Notes: a model not told the origin generated them from the sequence alone. 57,630 nucleotides of DNA from Deltaproteobacteria bacterium (GCA_016210045.1 JACQUX010000007.1:1-57630); one strand, 5' to 3'. Positions 49,801 through 57,433 are shown, counted from the stretch's first letter. Numbers and translations: made by a program.

Positions 49801-50011
49801 CTTTTTGAATACGAATACGAAGATCTCGGCCCCCATCACCGCAGCGTCCCTCGCCGCGACGCGGGAACAATTACAAACGCTCGTGCAGCAAATCGCGGCC
49901 GAGGATTTTACCCTCGCGACCGCCGCACCACCGCCGTGCGCCACCTGCGTTTATGGTCGCAATCGCCTGTGCGCGCATGCGGCGCAAGCACTGCAACTCG
50001 ACCGCCGGTGA
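46880..50011 (+). CDS. AddA/UvrD-like helicase-nuclease
   Basis: A 1043-residue superfamily 1 helicase. Walker A is Ala-Gly-Ala-Gly-Ala-Gly-Lys-Thr, motif II Leu-Leu-Ile-Asp-Glu-Val-Gln-Asp, motif III Gly-Asp-Pro-Lys-Gln-Ser-Ile-Tyr-Arg-Phe-Arg, motif V Leu-Leu-Thr-Ile-His-Ala-Ala-Lys-Gly. A C-terminal PD-(D/E)XK nuclease has Gly-Thr-Ile-Asp and Ile-Val-Asp-Tyr-Lys-Thr, and the four cysteines of an iron-sulfur staple are intact (Cys-Pro-Gln-Glu; Cys-Ala-Thr-Cys-x7-Cys). ATG 46880 follows the AddB-like stop by one base; residues 10-34 are repeat-encoded, so ATG 46982 is an alternative start. Confidence 0.9.
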   Translation: MSTVMNAPGDKRHRRAEGEVPAALPLEGATQAPAMTVTLTAAQRRAIETVDRSIGIIAGAGAGKTRVLVERCAYLLAHTDTQLAQILAITFTERAAAELRARLSERLPADLRLTLQATAITTFHGFCARVLREHAPRLGVSPRFRLLEATEAQQRLRGTIETTVLDELSAGNEAIRQLVTEWEFRGVCNGLQQLVNDRWNVTQWMAASPQPPLPNTAAVLEAFTRCDAAYADAKRAQQVVDFHDLEIFALRIFDTHPEILSDYQRRFRHLLIDEVQDTNPIQMALLQRLFTPPDNLLCIVGDPKQSIYRFRGAEVRCFHAMLDVITTSGGAVVHLRENFRSRAGVIRFINAACPDIPAGEQLIAATGTPTEGAVEWLAVPLAAKASSAERRQTEAAAVAARIAELVVNEGVRYGDIACLFPTHLGVEPVVDALRTAGIPFHRYQGRGFLQRREVQDCLLAARFLANLATRQYDDGVLLGLLRSPLIGLTADLCYRLVHLSGPAAPQTDGLPPLHRAAFSHPPLAALFQYWQQRLPHCTVAEMLQTLIASTAYDAVLAELDPTGQASANLERLCTLAECAPDTQALDLAAFVAAMQDLTVREAGLADQPVQLAGDDAVQLLTIHAAKGNEFRVVFLLDCAAKRSPQFADWGFLPGIGLALRTRPPLGTATKKITPDPTDPWTALNLVNTTAEIQERDRLLYVALTRAAERIILPLGPAPEPDTETDNAVPNWPTRLTHACEALGIAPRTIVIATAEHTEEDAAAAKMPSQRLTPVEDLAQSEAAARALLHLTVTELEVLARCPQEYYLKYRLGLPGTLAWPEPTGLHEPLRGEVVHAVIARAAQEPMRTLAEITREELRLRGVDPSLVHHRELQHLLQHFTQTTTAQQGGAAEAAWHELPFHLRLTTTPSAIISGTIDLLQLRSDGWEIVDYKTDRIATAAEAEIHATRYALQMAVYALAAHEAGHRSLHRTTLHFLNTNTKISAPITAASLAATREQLQTLVQQIAAEDFTLATAAPPPCATCVYGRNRLCAHAAQALQLDRR
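46923..46979. repeat. GC-rich repeat family E, copy 1
   Basis: GCG-x-TGAGGGGGAGG-x-TCCA at the left and TGGAGGGGGC-x-GCCCCTG at the right match the copy at 53233-53320, with a shorter middle consisting of a CCAGCGGC/GCCGCTGG hairpin. It is read in frame as the N-terminal tail of the helicase if translation starts at 46880. Confidence 0.7.
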
Positions 50012-50034
50012 TGCGTGATGCCTAAAATAAGACA

Positions 50035-50064
50035 TTGCGTTATTTGCGACGCATGCAATATCAT
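50035..50064 (+). promoter_or_regulatory. Promoter for the retropepsin-like gene, leaderless
   Basis: TTGCGT (50035-50040), 18 bases, TATCAT (50059-50064), then 8 bases to the ATG. No Shine-Dalgarno sequence. Confidence 0.45.
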
Positions 50065-50072
50065 CGAGTTCT

Positions 50073-50456
50073 ATGGGTGAAGTACGAGCCATTTGCCAAT
50101 TAGCCAAGGTCGGTCATCAAGGCGCGACGATTGAAGTGGATGCCCTGGTGGACACCGGAGCTGTGATGGTGTTGCTGCCGGAAGACCTCGTCGATGCGCT
50201 TGGTCTGGAGCGTAACGGGAAGGTAGTGGTTGCGCTGGCCAACGATCAGAAGATTGAACTCCCGGTAGCCCTCCCGCTCTCGCTCAGCATCGGAAATCGT
50301 TCCATGGTAACCGACTGCCTCGTCGGCCCCCCCCAATGCGAAGCACTGATCGGACAGATTGTGCTCGAGCGACTGGATCTGATTGTCGACCCGCTGAAGA
50401 AGATCCTTATTTCCCGTCCCGAGTCACCCTATCTTCCATCATTGAAGATGAAGTAA
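50073..50456 (+). CDS. Retropepsin-like aspartic protease (clan AA)
   Basis: A 127-residue protein with one active-site motif, Leu-Val-Asp-Thr-Gly-Ala-Val, at about residues 26-32, followed by Leu-Leu-Pro-Glu-Asp-Leu and a later hydrophobic-Gly-x3-Leu-Glu strand. This is the layout of small bacterial retropepsin-like proteins, which must dimerise to form the catalytic site. No signal peptide, so it is cytoplasmic. The substrate is unknown. The start at 50073 is 8 bases behind a -10 box. The next gene converges from the other side. Confidence 0.75.
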   Translation: MGEVRAICQLAKVGHQGATIEVDALVDTGAVMVLLPEDLVDALGLERNGKVVVALANDQKIELPVALPLSLSIGNRSMVTDCLVGPPQCEALIGQIVLERLDLIVDPLKKILISRPESPYLPSLKMK

Positions 50457-50463
50457 CCGATCG

Positions 50464-50868
50464 CTACCGGGCAAGCTGCCAACGCGCGCGGGTGAGGACG
50501 AACTGGAGGCCTTTGGCCCCTTGGGCGATCCCACCATCGGGACCGATGGTCGGGTCGGGAATATATTTGCGGCGCTTCAACAGACCGTGCGCGGAAACTT
50601 GCTTGCCGTGCAGCTCCGCCGGCCACTCGGAAAGGCCGTCGATGTAAATCACTTCACCTTGCGCCAATACGATGATCGCGCCCGCTTTACTGTCGCGCGC
50701 CACACCGCGAACGGTCGTTTGCCGCCCCACTTCGTGCGCGAGATCGATCTGCTGCGGATTCTCGGGCGGCGCGGAGACCGACAGCGCCGCTGCGTCGAAC
50801 GTGGGCATCGCGAGGCCGGCGATGGCGAGCAACACTATACGGAAAGACCACTGGATGAGTCGCAGCAT
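50464..50868 (-). CDS. Small secreted protein of unknown function
   Basis: A 134-residue protein with a signal peptide (about 1-26, ending Ala-Ala-Ala) and a beta-rich domain with Val-Arg-Gly-Val-Ala, Ile-Ile-Val-Leu-Ala-Gln-Gly-Glu-Val-Ile-Tyr and Val-Ser-Ala-His-Gly motifs, suggesting an OB-like barrel. No family was recognised. The start at 50868 opens the signal peptide. The 132 bases upstream hold a GCAACTTTTTTGC palindrome at 50901-50913 and repeat copy 50929-51004. Confidence 0.6.
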   Translation of the reverse strand: MLRLIQWSFRIVLLAIAGLAMPTFDAAALSVSAPPENPQQIDLAHEVGRQTTVRGVARDSKAGAIIVLAQGEVIYIDGLSEWPAELHGKQVSAHGLLKRRKYIPDPTIGPDGGIAQGAKGLQFVLTRARWQLAR

Positions 50869-50928
50869 GGTGACAAAATTACACCCAGCCCCCTGCGGAC
50901 GCAACTTTTTTGCGCAACACAAGAAAAG

Positions 50929-51004
50929 TGACTGGTGACTGGTGACTCGTGGCTGGTGGCTGGGGATCGGACCACGAGTCACCAGCCACGAGCCACCAGT
51001 CACC
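50929..51004. repeat. GTGACTGG palindromic repeat, copy 2
   Basis: GTGACTGG units run in from 50929 and inverted CCAGTCAC/CCAGCCAC units run out to 51004. The central arms CTCGTGGCTGGTGGCTGG and CCAGCCACGAGCCACCAG are near-perfect inverted repeats. It supplies the TGA of the O-antigen-ligase-like gene (51000-51002), as copy 1 does for truA. Confidence 0.8.
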
Positions 51005-52712
51005 GCTTTTCCTCGCCCTCCAACTCCTGCAGCAGCGTCTCCGCCGGGGTGAACGCAGGCGAATTCGCCACCGCGTGGCGCAGTAACTGGATGGCGCTTT
51101 CCGGATCGCCGTGTTGCAGATGCGCGAGGGCGGCTTCATAGAGCACGACCGGGACGTACGGATATTGCCGCAGTACCGACTCCCAGAGCGCAATCGTCGG
51201 AGCGGCGGCGTCGTGATGGGTCAACACGCTCGCGTACAAGTACAACGGATCAAAGGCGCCGGGGGCCAATCGATGCGCCGTGCGCGCCCACACCAGTCGT
51301 GTCGCCTCCGTTGACGCATGGATCGCCCGCTGCACGGCATAGAGCGAGGCGTGATGCGCCATGAGCAACACGCTCGCCGACAGCGTGATTATCAATGCCA
51401 TCGGACGCCACCAACGCCAAGCACCAACCACGGTCGCCTCAACAGTCGCTCGATGTCCGCGCCACACGAGTACGACACAGAACGCGGCGAGCAAACGGGA
51501 CAGGGGATACGCATAGTTTGTGCTCCACAACCAACTCCAGATCACGAGGCCGCAACCCAAAAGACCGGCCAGCAGCGCAGCCGTTTCCGCAGCCGTGGTG
51601 ACGCGTGTCAGCGATCGACAGCCACGCCAGAGCAACATCCCCCACCAGAGACAAAAACAGGAGAGTCCGATCAGCCCCACTTCCATCGCCTGATGCAGCC
51701 ATTCCTGATGCGGATGCATGTACCACGTCGTCGCATTCGACAAATAGTCCGGGTCGCGACGATGCGCAAATTCCGGATAGACGAAGCGAAAACTCCCGAT
51801 TCCCCAGCCGAGCAACGGTCGCGCCGCGATGATATTGGTGGTCGTTTCGTAAGTGTGCCAACGGTTGGACGTGACGTCATCAAGAAGACCGCGCCAATCG
51901 GCATGCGGCGGCGGCACAAACATGCGCGTCATCCGACTCACGACCGACTCCGCATGTCCTCGCACACTCGGCGGATGCCAGATGAGCAGCACCGCACCGA
52001 ACAGGCACGCCGCGACACTCCAACGCAGCACACGACGCCGCGCCGCAGGCCATCGCCACCAGCAACACGCGAGCGCGGCGACGACGGCGAGGCACAGACC
52101 GGTAAAGCTCGTCCGATTGCCGGAGAACAACACGCCAAAGAGGAGCGTAACGCAGGCCGCACCCCACCACACCTTCCATCTCCGCGTCGCGCGCCACAGC
52201 CCGTATCCCGCGAGCGGGAGGTGCATGGCCATCAGGTCGCCGTAATAACTGACATGGCCGATCGGCCAGAGAAAGACCTCGCGTTGTGCCGACCAAATGG
52301 GGAGGAGATACGCATGCACCGCACTCAATGCCGCGATCATGGCGACGTTGGCGACACTCCACGCCGCCACTCGCCACTGCGCCGCCGAGGACCATTGCGC
52401 AAAGGCCCATGCCAGACCGATCCAAAGCCAGCACCGCGCCGCCTCGAGGAGACCTTCGTACCACGGGCCCGACCGCCAAACGAGCGGCAGCAGTGCAACG
52501 GTGGCATAGAGCCCGATCACGCCGTGCCAGACATCCCAGCGCAGCGACACGCGAGCCCGTTGCCACAGCGCGCGACACACGAGCAAACTTGCACCGAGAT
52601 AAAAAAGTCCGTTTTTCCAATCGTCGAACGGGCGCGGCCAGGCACGCACCCAAGTCCAGAGCAACGCACTCCACCAGAGGGCGAGCAGTGTCGCAGGCAA
52701 CAGTGACAACAC
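51000..52712 (-). CDS. O-antigen ligase-like membrane protein with TPR tail
   Basis: A 570-residue protein with about 12 transmembrane helices and a periplasmic loop holding Ser-Gly-Asn-Arg-Thr-Ser and, further on, His-Pro-His-Gln-Glu-Trp-Leu, the Wzy_C/WaaL-type motif. A TPR-like C-terminal domain of about 100 residues follows. Such proteins join O-antigen or other glycans to a lipid or protein acceptor in the periplasm; which one cannot be told here. It starts with GTG 3 bases after the ruvC stop, so it is coupled to ruvC. Its stop codon comes from a repeat. Confidence 0.8.
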   Translation of the reverse strand: MLSLLPATLLALWWSALLWTWVRAWPRPFDDWKNGLFYLGASLLVCRALWQRARVSLRWDVWHGVIGLYATVALLPLVWRSGPWYEGLLEAARCWLWIGLAWAFAQWSSAAQWRVAAWSVANVAMIAALSAVHAYLLPIWSAQREVFLWPIGHVSYYGDLMAMHLPLAGYGLWRATRRWKVWWGAACVTLLFGVLFSGNRTSFTGLCLAVVAALACCWWRWPAARRRVLRWSVAACLFGAVLLIWHPPSVRGHAESVVSRMTRMFVPPPHADWRGLLDDVTSNRWHTYETTTNIIAARPLLGWGIGSFRFVYPEFAHRRDPDYLSNATTWYMHPHQEWLHQAMEVGLIGLSCFCLWWGMLLWRGCRSLTRVTTAAETAALLAGLLGCGLVIWSWLWSTNYAYPLSRLLAAFCVVLVWRGHRATVEATVVGAWRWWRPMALIITLSASVLLMAHHASLYAVQRAIHASTEATRLVWARTAHRLAPGAFDPLYLYASVLTHHDAAAPTIALWESVLRQYPYVPVVLYEAALAHLQHGDPESAIQLLRHAVANSPAFTPAETLLQELEGEEKR

Positions 52713-52715
52713 GGT

Positions 52716-53186
52716 TCACCCCCGCAGATGATACGCATGGGCGATCGCAACGGCGAGCGCGTCGGCGGCATCGGGCGACGGCGGCTCCGGGAGGGCCAAT
52801 AACTTCGTCACCATATATTGGACTTGCTCTTTGGTCGCCGCACCATTGCCCACGACGCTCTGTTTGACCGTCCGCGTACTGTATTCGGTAATCGTCAGGT
52901 TACTTTGTGCCGCGACGAGAAGCGCAATCCCACGCGCTTGACCCAAGTGGAGTGCGCTGCGGACGTTCTTCGCGACGAAGACTTCCTCGATCGCCAGCGC
53001 ATCCGGCGAAAATTGCGCCACGCATGCGCGGAGCGCGTCGTAAATGTGGGCTAAGCGGGCGGGATATGTCGCCACAGTGCGGGGACGGATCACGCCGTTG
53101 TCGATGTGACGCAGCCGGTTTCCCTGCCGCTCCACCACGCCATATCCCGTGATCACACTCCCCGGATCGATGCCGATGATACGCAT
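52716..53186 (-). CDS. ruvC: Holliday junction endonuclease RuvC
   Basis: A 156-residue resolvase. Catalytic acidic residues are seen in Ile-Gly-Ile-Asp-Pro-Gly (Asp 6), Ala-Ile-Glu-Glu-Val-Phe and Asp-Ala-Ala-Asp-Ala-Leu near the end. It cuts Holliday junctions with RuvAB, which are not in this window. The ATG at 53186 is the family start; the longer frame is repeat-derived. It lies downstream of yebC, a frequent ruvC neighbour, across a 134-base gap filled by a GC-rich repeat. Confidence 0.95.
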   Translation of the reverse strand: MRIIGIDPGSVITGYGVVERQGNRLRHIDNGVIRPRTVATYPARLAHIYDALRACVAQFSPDALAIEEVFVAKNVRSALHLGQARGIALLVAAQSNLTITEYSTRTVKQSVVGNGAATKEQVQYMVTKLLALPEPPSPDAADALAVAIAHAYHLRG

Positions 53187-53232
53187 GCGGAGCCCCAAGA
53201 GACACCAGAGGCCACCCTCCAGCCGCACAGCG

Positions 53233-53320
53233 GCGTTGAGGGGGAGGCTCCATCCCCCGCCAGAGGCGGGTCCGCCTTTGGCGGAGGCTTTGCCGGTGGA
53301 GGGGGCTTTGCCTGCCCCTG
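53233..53320. repeat. GC-rich repeat family E, copy 2
   Basis: It has the same ends as the copy at 46923-46979, with an inserted CCGCC-AGA-GGCGG, TCCGCC, GGCGGA module that also forms the core of repeats at 54342-54386 and 57586-57630. It begins directly at the yebC stop and fills the gap before ruvC. Confidence 0.7.
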
Positions 53321-54070
53321 TTACGACGCTAATTGTTCCATTAACGCGTCGTCGATGTCGAAATTGGCGTAGACGTTTTGGACGTCGTCGTGATCTTCGA
53401 GCGCTTCCATCAGTTTCAACATCCGCTCCGCGTCGTGGCCTTCCAACCGGAGCGTCGTCGAAGCCTCCAGTCGCAGTTCGGCCGACGTCGGCGTGAGCCC
53501 CGCCGCCTTGCAGGCCTCTTGGACCGGATGAAAATGGGCCGTGTCGGTCACGACTTCGAACGCATCGCCGGCATCACGCAGATCTTCAGCGCCCGCGCCG
53601 ATCGCCGTTTCCATCAGCTGTTCTTCCGTTACCTTGACCTTCTCGAACGCGAGCACGCCACGCCGCGTGAACATCCAGCCGACGCAATTGGTTTCGCCCA
53701 AATTGCCGCCGTGTTTCATAAAACAGTGCCGAATATCCGCGACGGTCCGATTCCGATTGTCGGTGACGACTTCGAGCATCAGCGCCGCGCCGCCCGGGCC
53801 GTAGCCTTCAAACGTGATTTCTTCATAGGTCACGCCTTCGAGTTCCCCGGTCCCGCGTTTGATCGCGCGCGTGACGTTGTCTTGCGGCATATTGGCCGCC
53901 TTGGCCTTTTCCAACACGGTGCGCAACCGCGGATTCCCGCCCGGATCGCCGCCGCCGTCGCGCGCCGCGATCGTCAGTTCTTTAATGATCTTGGAAAAGA
54001 GTTTGCCGCGCTTCGCATCCGCCGCGCCCTTCTTCCGTTTAATCGTCGCCCACTTGGAATGACCGGACAT
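53321..54070 (-). CDS. yebC: YebC/PmpR family protein
   Basis: A 249-residue protein of the YebC family (TACO1 in mitochondria), associated with translation or transcription control. The N-terminus [11 protein letters not shown] and the Gly-Gly-Asn-Leu-Gly-Glu motif are diagnostic. Length is standard. The ATG at 54070 has a GGAGGG ribosome site; the longer frame upstream was rejected. It leads the yebC-ruvC-ligase group. Confidence 0.95.
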   Translation of the reverse strand: MSGHSKWATIKRKKGAADAKRGKLFSKIIKELTIAARDGGGDPGGNPRLRTVLEKAKAANMPQDNVTRAIKRGTGELEGVTYEEITFEGYGPGGAALMLEVVTDNRNRTVADIRHCFMKHGGNLGETNCVGWMFTRRGVLAFEKVKVTEEQLMETAIGAGAEDLRDAGDAFEVVTDTAHFHPVQEACKAAGLTPTSAELRLEASTTLRLEGHDAERMLKLMEALEDHDDVQNVYANFDIDDALMEQLAS

Positions 54071-54204
54071 AATCCCTCCCACCTTCGAACCTCGAAACCC
54101 CGAACCTCCCTGACAAGGGCCCCCTCTCGCACACCTGGCAACGCTTGTCAGCGAGAAAACGCCGCCCCTGTTATCTAATAATGGGGACCTGCCCACTTTC
54201 GCGC

Positions 54205-54233
54205 TTGACGCCACTACTGTAGCGACCTAGTGG
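54205..54233 (+). promoter_or_regulatory. Promoter of a leaderless small ORF, copy 1
   Basis: TTGACG (54205-54210), 17 bases, TAGTGG (54228-54233), 7 bases to ATG 54241. The surrounding CGCTTGACGC is shared with the copy at 57434. Confidence 0.4.
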
Positions 54234-54240
54234 ACCGCCC

Positions 54241-54426
54241 ATGTCCCACGCGCTCCCCGGCCAGACCTATCCCGGCGGCGTCGCCTACGACACCATCGAC
54301 GCGATCTACAGTAAGTATCATTACAACTGCCCCCCCGACACCGCCCCCGCCGAAGGCGGGTCCGCCTCTGGCGGAGACTGCCTCGCCACCTGGGCCCATC
54401 ATCCGCCGGCGTGTTTGAATTATTGA
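54241..54426 (+). CDS. Small ORF of 61 residues, uncertain
   Basis: The first 33 residues (with Pro-Gly-Gln-Thr-Tyr-Pro-Gly-Gly and Tyr-Ser-Lys-Tyr-His-Tyr) look unlike repeat sequence. The rest is the translation of GC-rich repeat B, then Ala-Cys-Leu-Asn-Tyr. A promoter ends 7 bases before the ATG. A related ORF at 57470 has the same promoter spacing and the same repeat in the same frame. It may be a small gene that captured a repeat, or chance. Confidence 0.3.
   Translation: MSHALPGQTYPGGVAYDTIDAIYSKYHYNCPPDTAPAEGGSASGGDCLATWAHHPPACLNY
54342..54386. repeat. GC-rich repeat family B, copy 1 (45 bp)
   Basis: It contains CCGCCGAAGGCGG, TCCGCC, and GGCGGAGACTGCCTCGC. It matches 57586-57630 at about 43 of 45 positions and shares its core with 53252-53292. 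Part of it recurs inverted near 56987-57014. Confidence 0.8.
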
Positions 54427-55124
54427 GGACCGCCCATGCCGCAGTCCAATCCGCCGATGCGAATGCCACAATCCGGAAAGTGGAACACTTACATGGCTCA
54501 CAAACCCGGTCACGGCACGAAAAATCAAGCAGATACGACCGCATTATTGTTGGCACGGAGTGTGCTCTGAATTACGATTACGACAATAGCGAAGTCGATG
54601 GTTTGGAAATCGTTCGACGTCTCACCGCGCGCAATTTTAAAACTATCGTTTTATGTACAGCGGAGTATTGGAAACCGAGTATTCGTGATGTTGCCAATGA
54701 CATGCACATTACACTCTGCCCAAAACCGCTTCCAATCATCCATATAGTCCAGGCAACCATAGAAGCTCCCGTGCACCGTAATGTTTTGGTCATCGATGAT
54801 GACGAAAATATTCGACTCGTGTGGCAGATAGTGAAAGGACAACTCAATATTAGCAATCTGGCATTGTATGAATCGATGGAAGCCTGTGAAAAAGCCAATC
54901 TCCAATACACGGAATATGACTATGCATTTTTAGACAAGCACATTCCTGCGTCCAGCTGGGACATCGAGCACGCCGCTAAACATTTGAAAGAGCACGGTGT
55001 CAAACGAATCGTGTTGTCTACCGGAGAACGATTGTCTGAAGCGGCATCTGTTCAGATGCGCACCTATGGCATTGACACAATAATGTTGGGGAAAATTCCT
55101 GAATCATGGAGCACGATTTCGTGA
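54411..55124 (+). CDS. Truncated tandem receiver-domain protein
   Basis: A 237-residue product (GTG start, uncertain). Residues 45-115 match the second half of a receiver domain (Tyr-Asp-Tyr-x7-Asp-Gly-Leu-Glu-Ile-Val); the first half with its acidic pocket is missing. A complete receiver follows at about 122-225: Val-Leu-Val-Ile-Asp-Asp-Asp, phosphoacceptor Phe-Leu-Asp-Lys, and Val-Leu-Ser-Thr-Gly-Glu. This is the tail of hybrid histidine kinases with two C-terminal receivers, so it is probably a remnant. Base composition is clearly more AT-rich than its neighbours, suggesting transfer or relaxed selection. Confidence 0.6.
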   Translation: MFELLRTAHAAVQSADANATIRKVEHLHGSQTRSRHEKSSRYDRIIVGTECALNYDYDNSEVDGLEIVRRLTARNFKTIVLCTAEYWKPSIRDVANDMHITLCPKPLPIIHIVQATIEAPVHRNVLVIDDDENIRLVWQIVKGQLNISNLALYESMEACEKANLQYTEYDYAFLDKHIPASSWDIEHAAKHLKEHGVKRIVLSTGERLSEAASVQMRTYGIDTIMLGKIPESWSTIS

Positions 55125-55131
55125 GTGCAGT

Positions 55132-56361
55132 ATGGTAAGAATATCTTTACGAGGCCGCCACTTTTCATCCGTCGCTGATGCCGCCACGAGCGTATATCGG
55201 GGATGGAGAAATCATGTCCGCAGGCATGAATCGCGCGATGCGGCAAGTTATGTGGTGGTCGATGATTTGGCGCCGCGCGTATTTGCACCGATGCTGTATC
55301 GTCATCGTGAACGTATTCGCGAAGATTTAGCGATTGTCCAACACGGCCTCGAGCAGGAAACGCCAGACCCGGCGCTCTTCCCAGCTTACGCACGCAGCAA
55401 ACTCTGCCAAAGTGCCGCATACTTTGCGGGACATGCCGATCCGGTCACGCGTCGCAGTATGGTCGAACGATTCGGCACGCCATGGCAACACGTGCCTCAG
55501 AACGAGATCGCAGCCATTGCGGAGGCTTGCACATCCTATTGTGATGCTTACGCGCAGCATGTCGGACGTCCAGAAGCGTTGGAAGATTATTTGTACACGG
55601 CCATTTCCAATGATGACGTGCCGGCGTTGATCAAGCGCCGCACGCGGCAGTGGCTCGATTGCATGTACGCACTCTTTCCCAAATTTGCGCGCTTTCGTTT
55701 TGCCGTGTTGAATCGCCGTTCCACCGACACGTGGAAAAATTTGGTCACCTGCAGCACCGGCCAATTTTCGTTGTGGGTGAACACGCATCCGCAACATACG
55801 TACACCATGGGGTTTATCGAATTTCTTGCGCTCCATGAAGTCTGCGGGCACATGGTACATTTTGCGCAGTTGCAGAATAACGCGGCCTTAGCGGCCCGCG
55901 CACCGCATTTGTTGTGCATCGCCATTCATACGCAGGACACGTATTTGGTCGAAGGCATCGCACAGTGGGTGGCAGCGTTGCTAGTGGATCGCTATGCGCC
56001 CACAGGTGCCGCAGTACGCGTGGCTGCAAAGCAGATGGAATTATTTTTCGCAGCGCGCCATCATATTCTGTGTGACTTCATTGATGACGCGATCGATCTC
56101 GACACCGCCGTAGATCGCCATCACCGTTTTCTCGGACGATGGCTGACCGGATCACCAGCCGATACCGCCACGTGGTATACCACCATTCGCAATGACGCCA
56201 TCTCCTGCGCGCAAATCCTGGCGTACCATGGCGCATTTTCTCAACTGCAACCCGCGCGCAACTTACACGATGATGCGCTCACGGATTTTGGCACGCGGTT
56301 GTTGAATGGCTTCTACCGACCACAGGACTTGCGCGCTTTGGTGGCAGAATATTGTGAGTAA
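55132..56361 (+). CDS. Orphan metalloprotease-like protein 3 (HExxGH)
   Basis: A 409-residue protein without signal peptide. The motif Leu-His-Glu-Val-Cys-Gly-His-Met-Val-His (His 235, Glu 236, His 240) has three, not two, residues between Glu and the next His, as in HExxxH enzymes. Tyr-Leu-Val-Glu-Gly-Ile-Ala-Gln-Trp at about 271-279 could give the third ligand. No family was recognised. It lies 7 bases after the truncated receiver gene and immediately before a decayed hybrid-kinase remnant. GC content is intermediate. It lacks the sigma-28-like promoter of the other two. Confidence 0.65.
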   Translation: MVRISLRGRHFSSVADAATSVYRGWRNHVRRHESRDAASYVVVDDLAPRVFAPMLYRHRERIREDLAIVQHGLEQETPDPALFPAYARSKLCQSAAYFAGHADPVTRRSMVERFGTPWQHVPQNEIAAIAEACTSYCDAYAQHVGRPEALEDYLYTAISNDDVPALIKRRTRQWLDCMYALFPKFARFRFAVLNRRSTDTWKNLVTCSTGQFSLWVNTHPQHTYTMGFIEFLALHEVCGHMVHFAQLQNNAALAARAPHLLCIAIHTQDTYLVEGIAQWVAALLVDRYAPTGAAVRVAAKQMELFFAARHHILCDFIDDAIDLDTAVDRHHRFLGRWLTGSPADTATWYTTIRNDAISCAQILAYHGAFSQLQPARNLHDDALTDFGTRLLNGFYRPQDLRALVAEYCE

Positions 56362-57395
56362 GGTTGGGAATCTCTCGCCGAGTTTTTTGTCGGTGCACAA
56401 AGCATTCATTTTGAGCAATGTGGCGGTCTTCTACCTGCGCCGGTTGCGCGCTTGGAAATCCCACCCCGGAGTCTGATCGTGATCGTGGATGACGATGCAT
56501 CGATTCACCACATCTGGGGGAACGCTTCGCGCCGTTGGCACTGGCACAACACGAGATCCGGGTACAACATTTCTCATCCGGTACCGAGGCGCGGCGGTGG
56601 TGCCAACAGCAGCGACTGGATCAAACGGTGTTTCTCTGTGACTACGAACTCATCGGCGAACCCAACTATGGTTTAGACCTGATTCAAGAACTCGGCGTCC
56701 AAGCGTGTGCCATCTTGGTCACGAGCCATTATGAAGAACCGCACGTGCAACAGCGGTGCGCCGCACTCGGCGTGCGCTTGATCCCCAAAGGCTTGGCGGG
56801 ATTGGTGCCGATTGAGGTGGCCGTTCCGCTGGCGGCCCCAGACCCCGCGCCCGCGCCAACTCCGCAATCTAACGCCGGTTCGTCTATCGACGTTCAGCAT
56901 GGCCTGCTGCCAGCAGGCCATGCTGCGGGTGATGCTGCGGGTGTGGCCCCGCCTCCGCCACCGGCGGATCCCTGCCCGACGGTTGGCAGGCGTGCGCCTC
57001 CGGCGGAGGCGGGGACGACACCGGCTACGGCCCCGAGCAACGGCTCGGCCACTGGCCCTGGCGTGTTAGTGATCGACGACGACACCGGCATCCAATTCGC
57101 GTAGGAGGCGGAGCAACAGCGGTTGGGGATCGGTCGACTCGCGATTTATCCCTCCATGGATGCCTGCGCGGCCGCAGCGCCGGATTACGCGCAGTTCGAT
57201 TTCGCGTTCGTCGACAAGAACATCCCCAGCAGCACCTGGCCGATCGCGCAAGTCATCACGCACTTGAAGGCCGCGGGCGTGAAGCGCGTGATTCTCGCGA
57301 CCGGGGAGAATCAAATCCATACGCCTGATGATCCGGTCTGGACCTTGGCCGATGGCGTGGAGCCGCTGAAGGTGCCGGAGGTGTTACCGAGTTGA
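56362..57395 (+). pseudogene. Decayed hybrid histidine kinase tail with two receiver domains
   Basis: Directly after the preceding stop, in the same frame, come a linker and Ile-Val-Asp-Asp-Asp-Ala-Ser-Ile-His-His-Ile-Trp of a first receiver. The frame breaks at the GGGGG tract near 56516-56520: one more G would join it to Arg-Phe-Ala-Pro-Leu-Ala and on through Leu-Cys-Asp-Tyr-Glu-Leu-Ile-Gly. After a repeat-rich Pro/Ala linker a second receiver starts (Val-Leu-Val-Ile-Asp-Asp-Asp), is cut by TAG at 57102-57104 where the homologues have Trp, and continues in frame to 57395. No kinase domain remains. Confidence 0.75.
56895..56925. repeat. Perfect 15-bp inverted repeat in the receiver linker
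   Basis: CAGCATGGCCTGCTG (56895-56909) and its exact inverse (56911-56925) around a single C. A GC-rich module related to repeat B follows to 57014. It suggests that the linker grew by repeat insertion. Confidence 0.7.
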
Positions 57396-57433
57396 GGGAT
57401 GGTCCGCCCACCCCCGCCCCACGGCTTTCACGC

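Noticed and set aside
50901-50913. GCAACTTTTTTGC resembles the -35 box of the sigma-28-like promoters.
   Set aside because: Neither strand has a GCCGATAA-like box 11 bases downstream, and the nearby gene start is 33 bases away with unrelated spacing.
54436-54570. A 44-codon frame after a second GGACCGCCCATG.
   Set aside because: There is no promoter or ribosome site, and it overlaps the receiver gene in another frame. The repeated 11-mer is noted but insufficient.
57102-57104. TAG at a conserved Trp as evidence of stop-codon reassignment.
   Set aside because: TAG ends mrcA (21799), the HExxH gene at 32880 and gst (40379), so it is a normal stop here.
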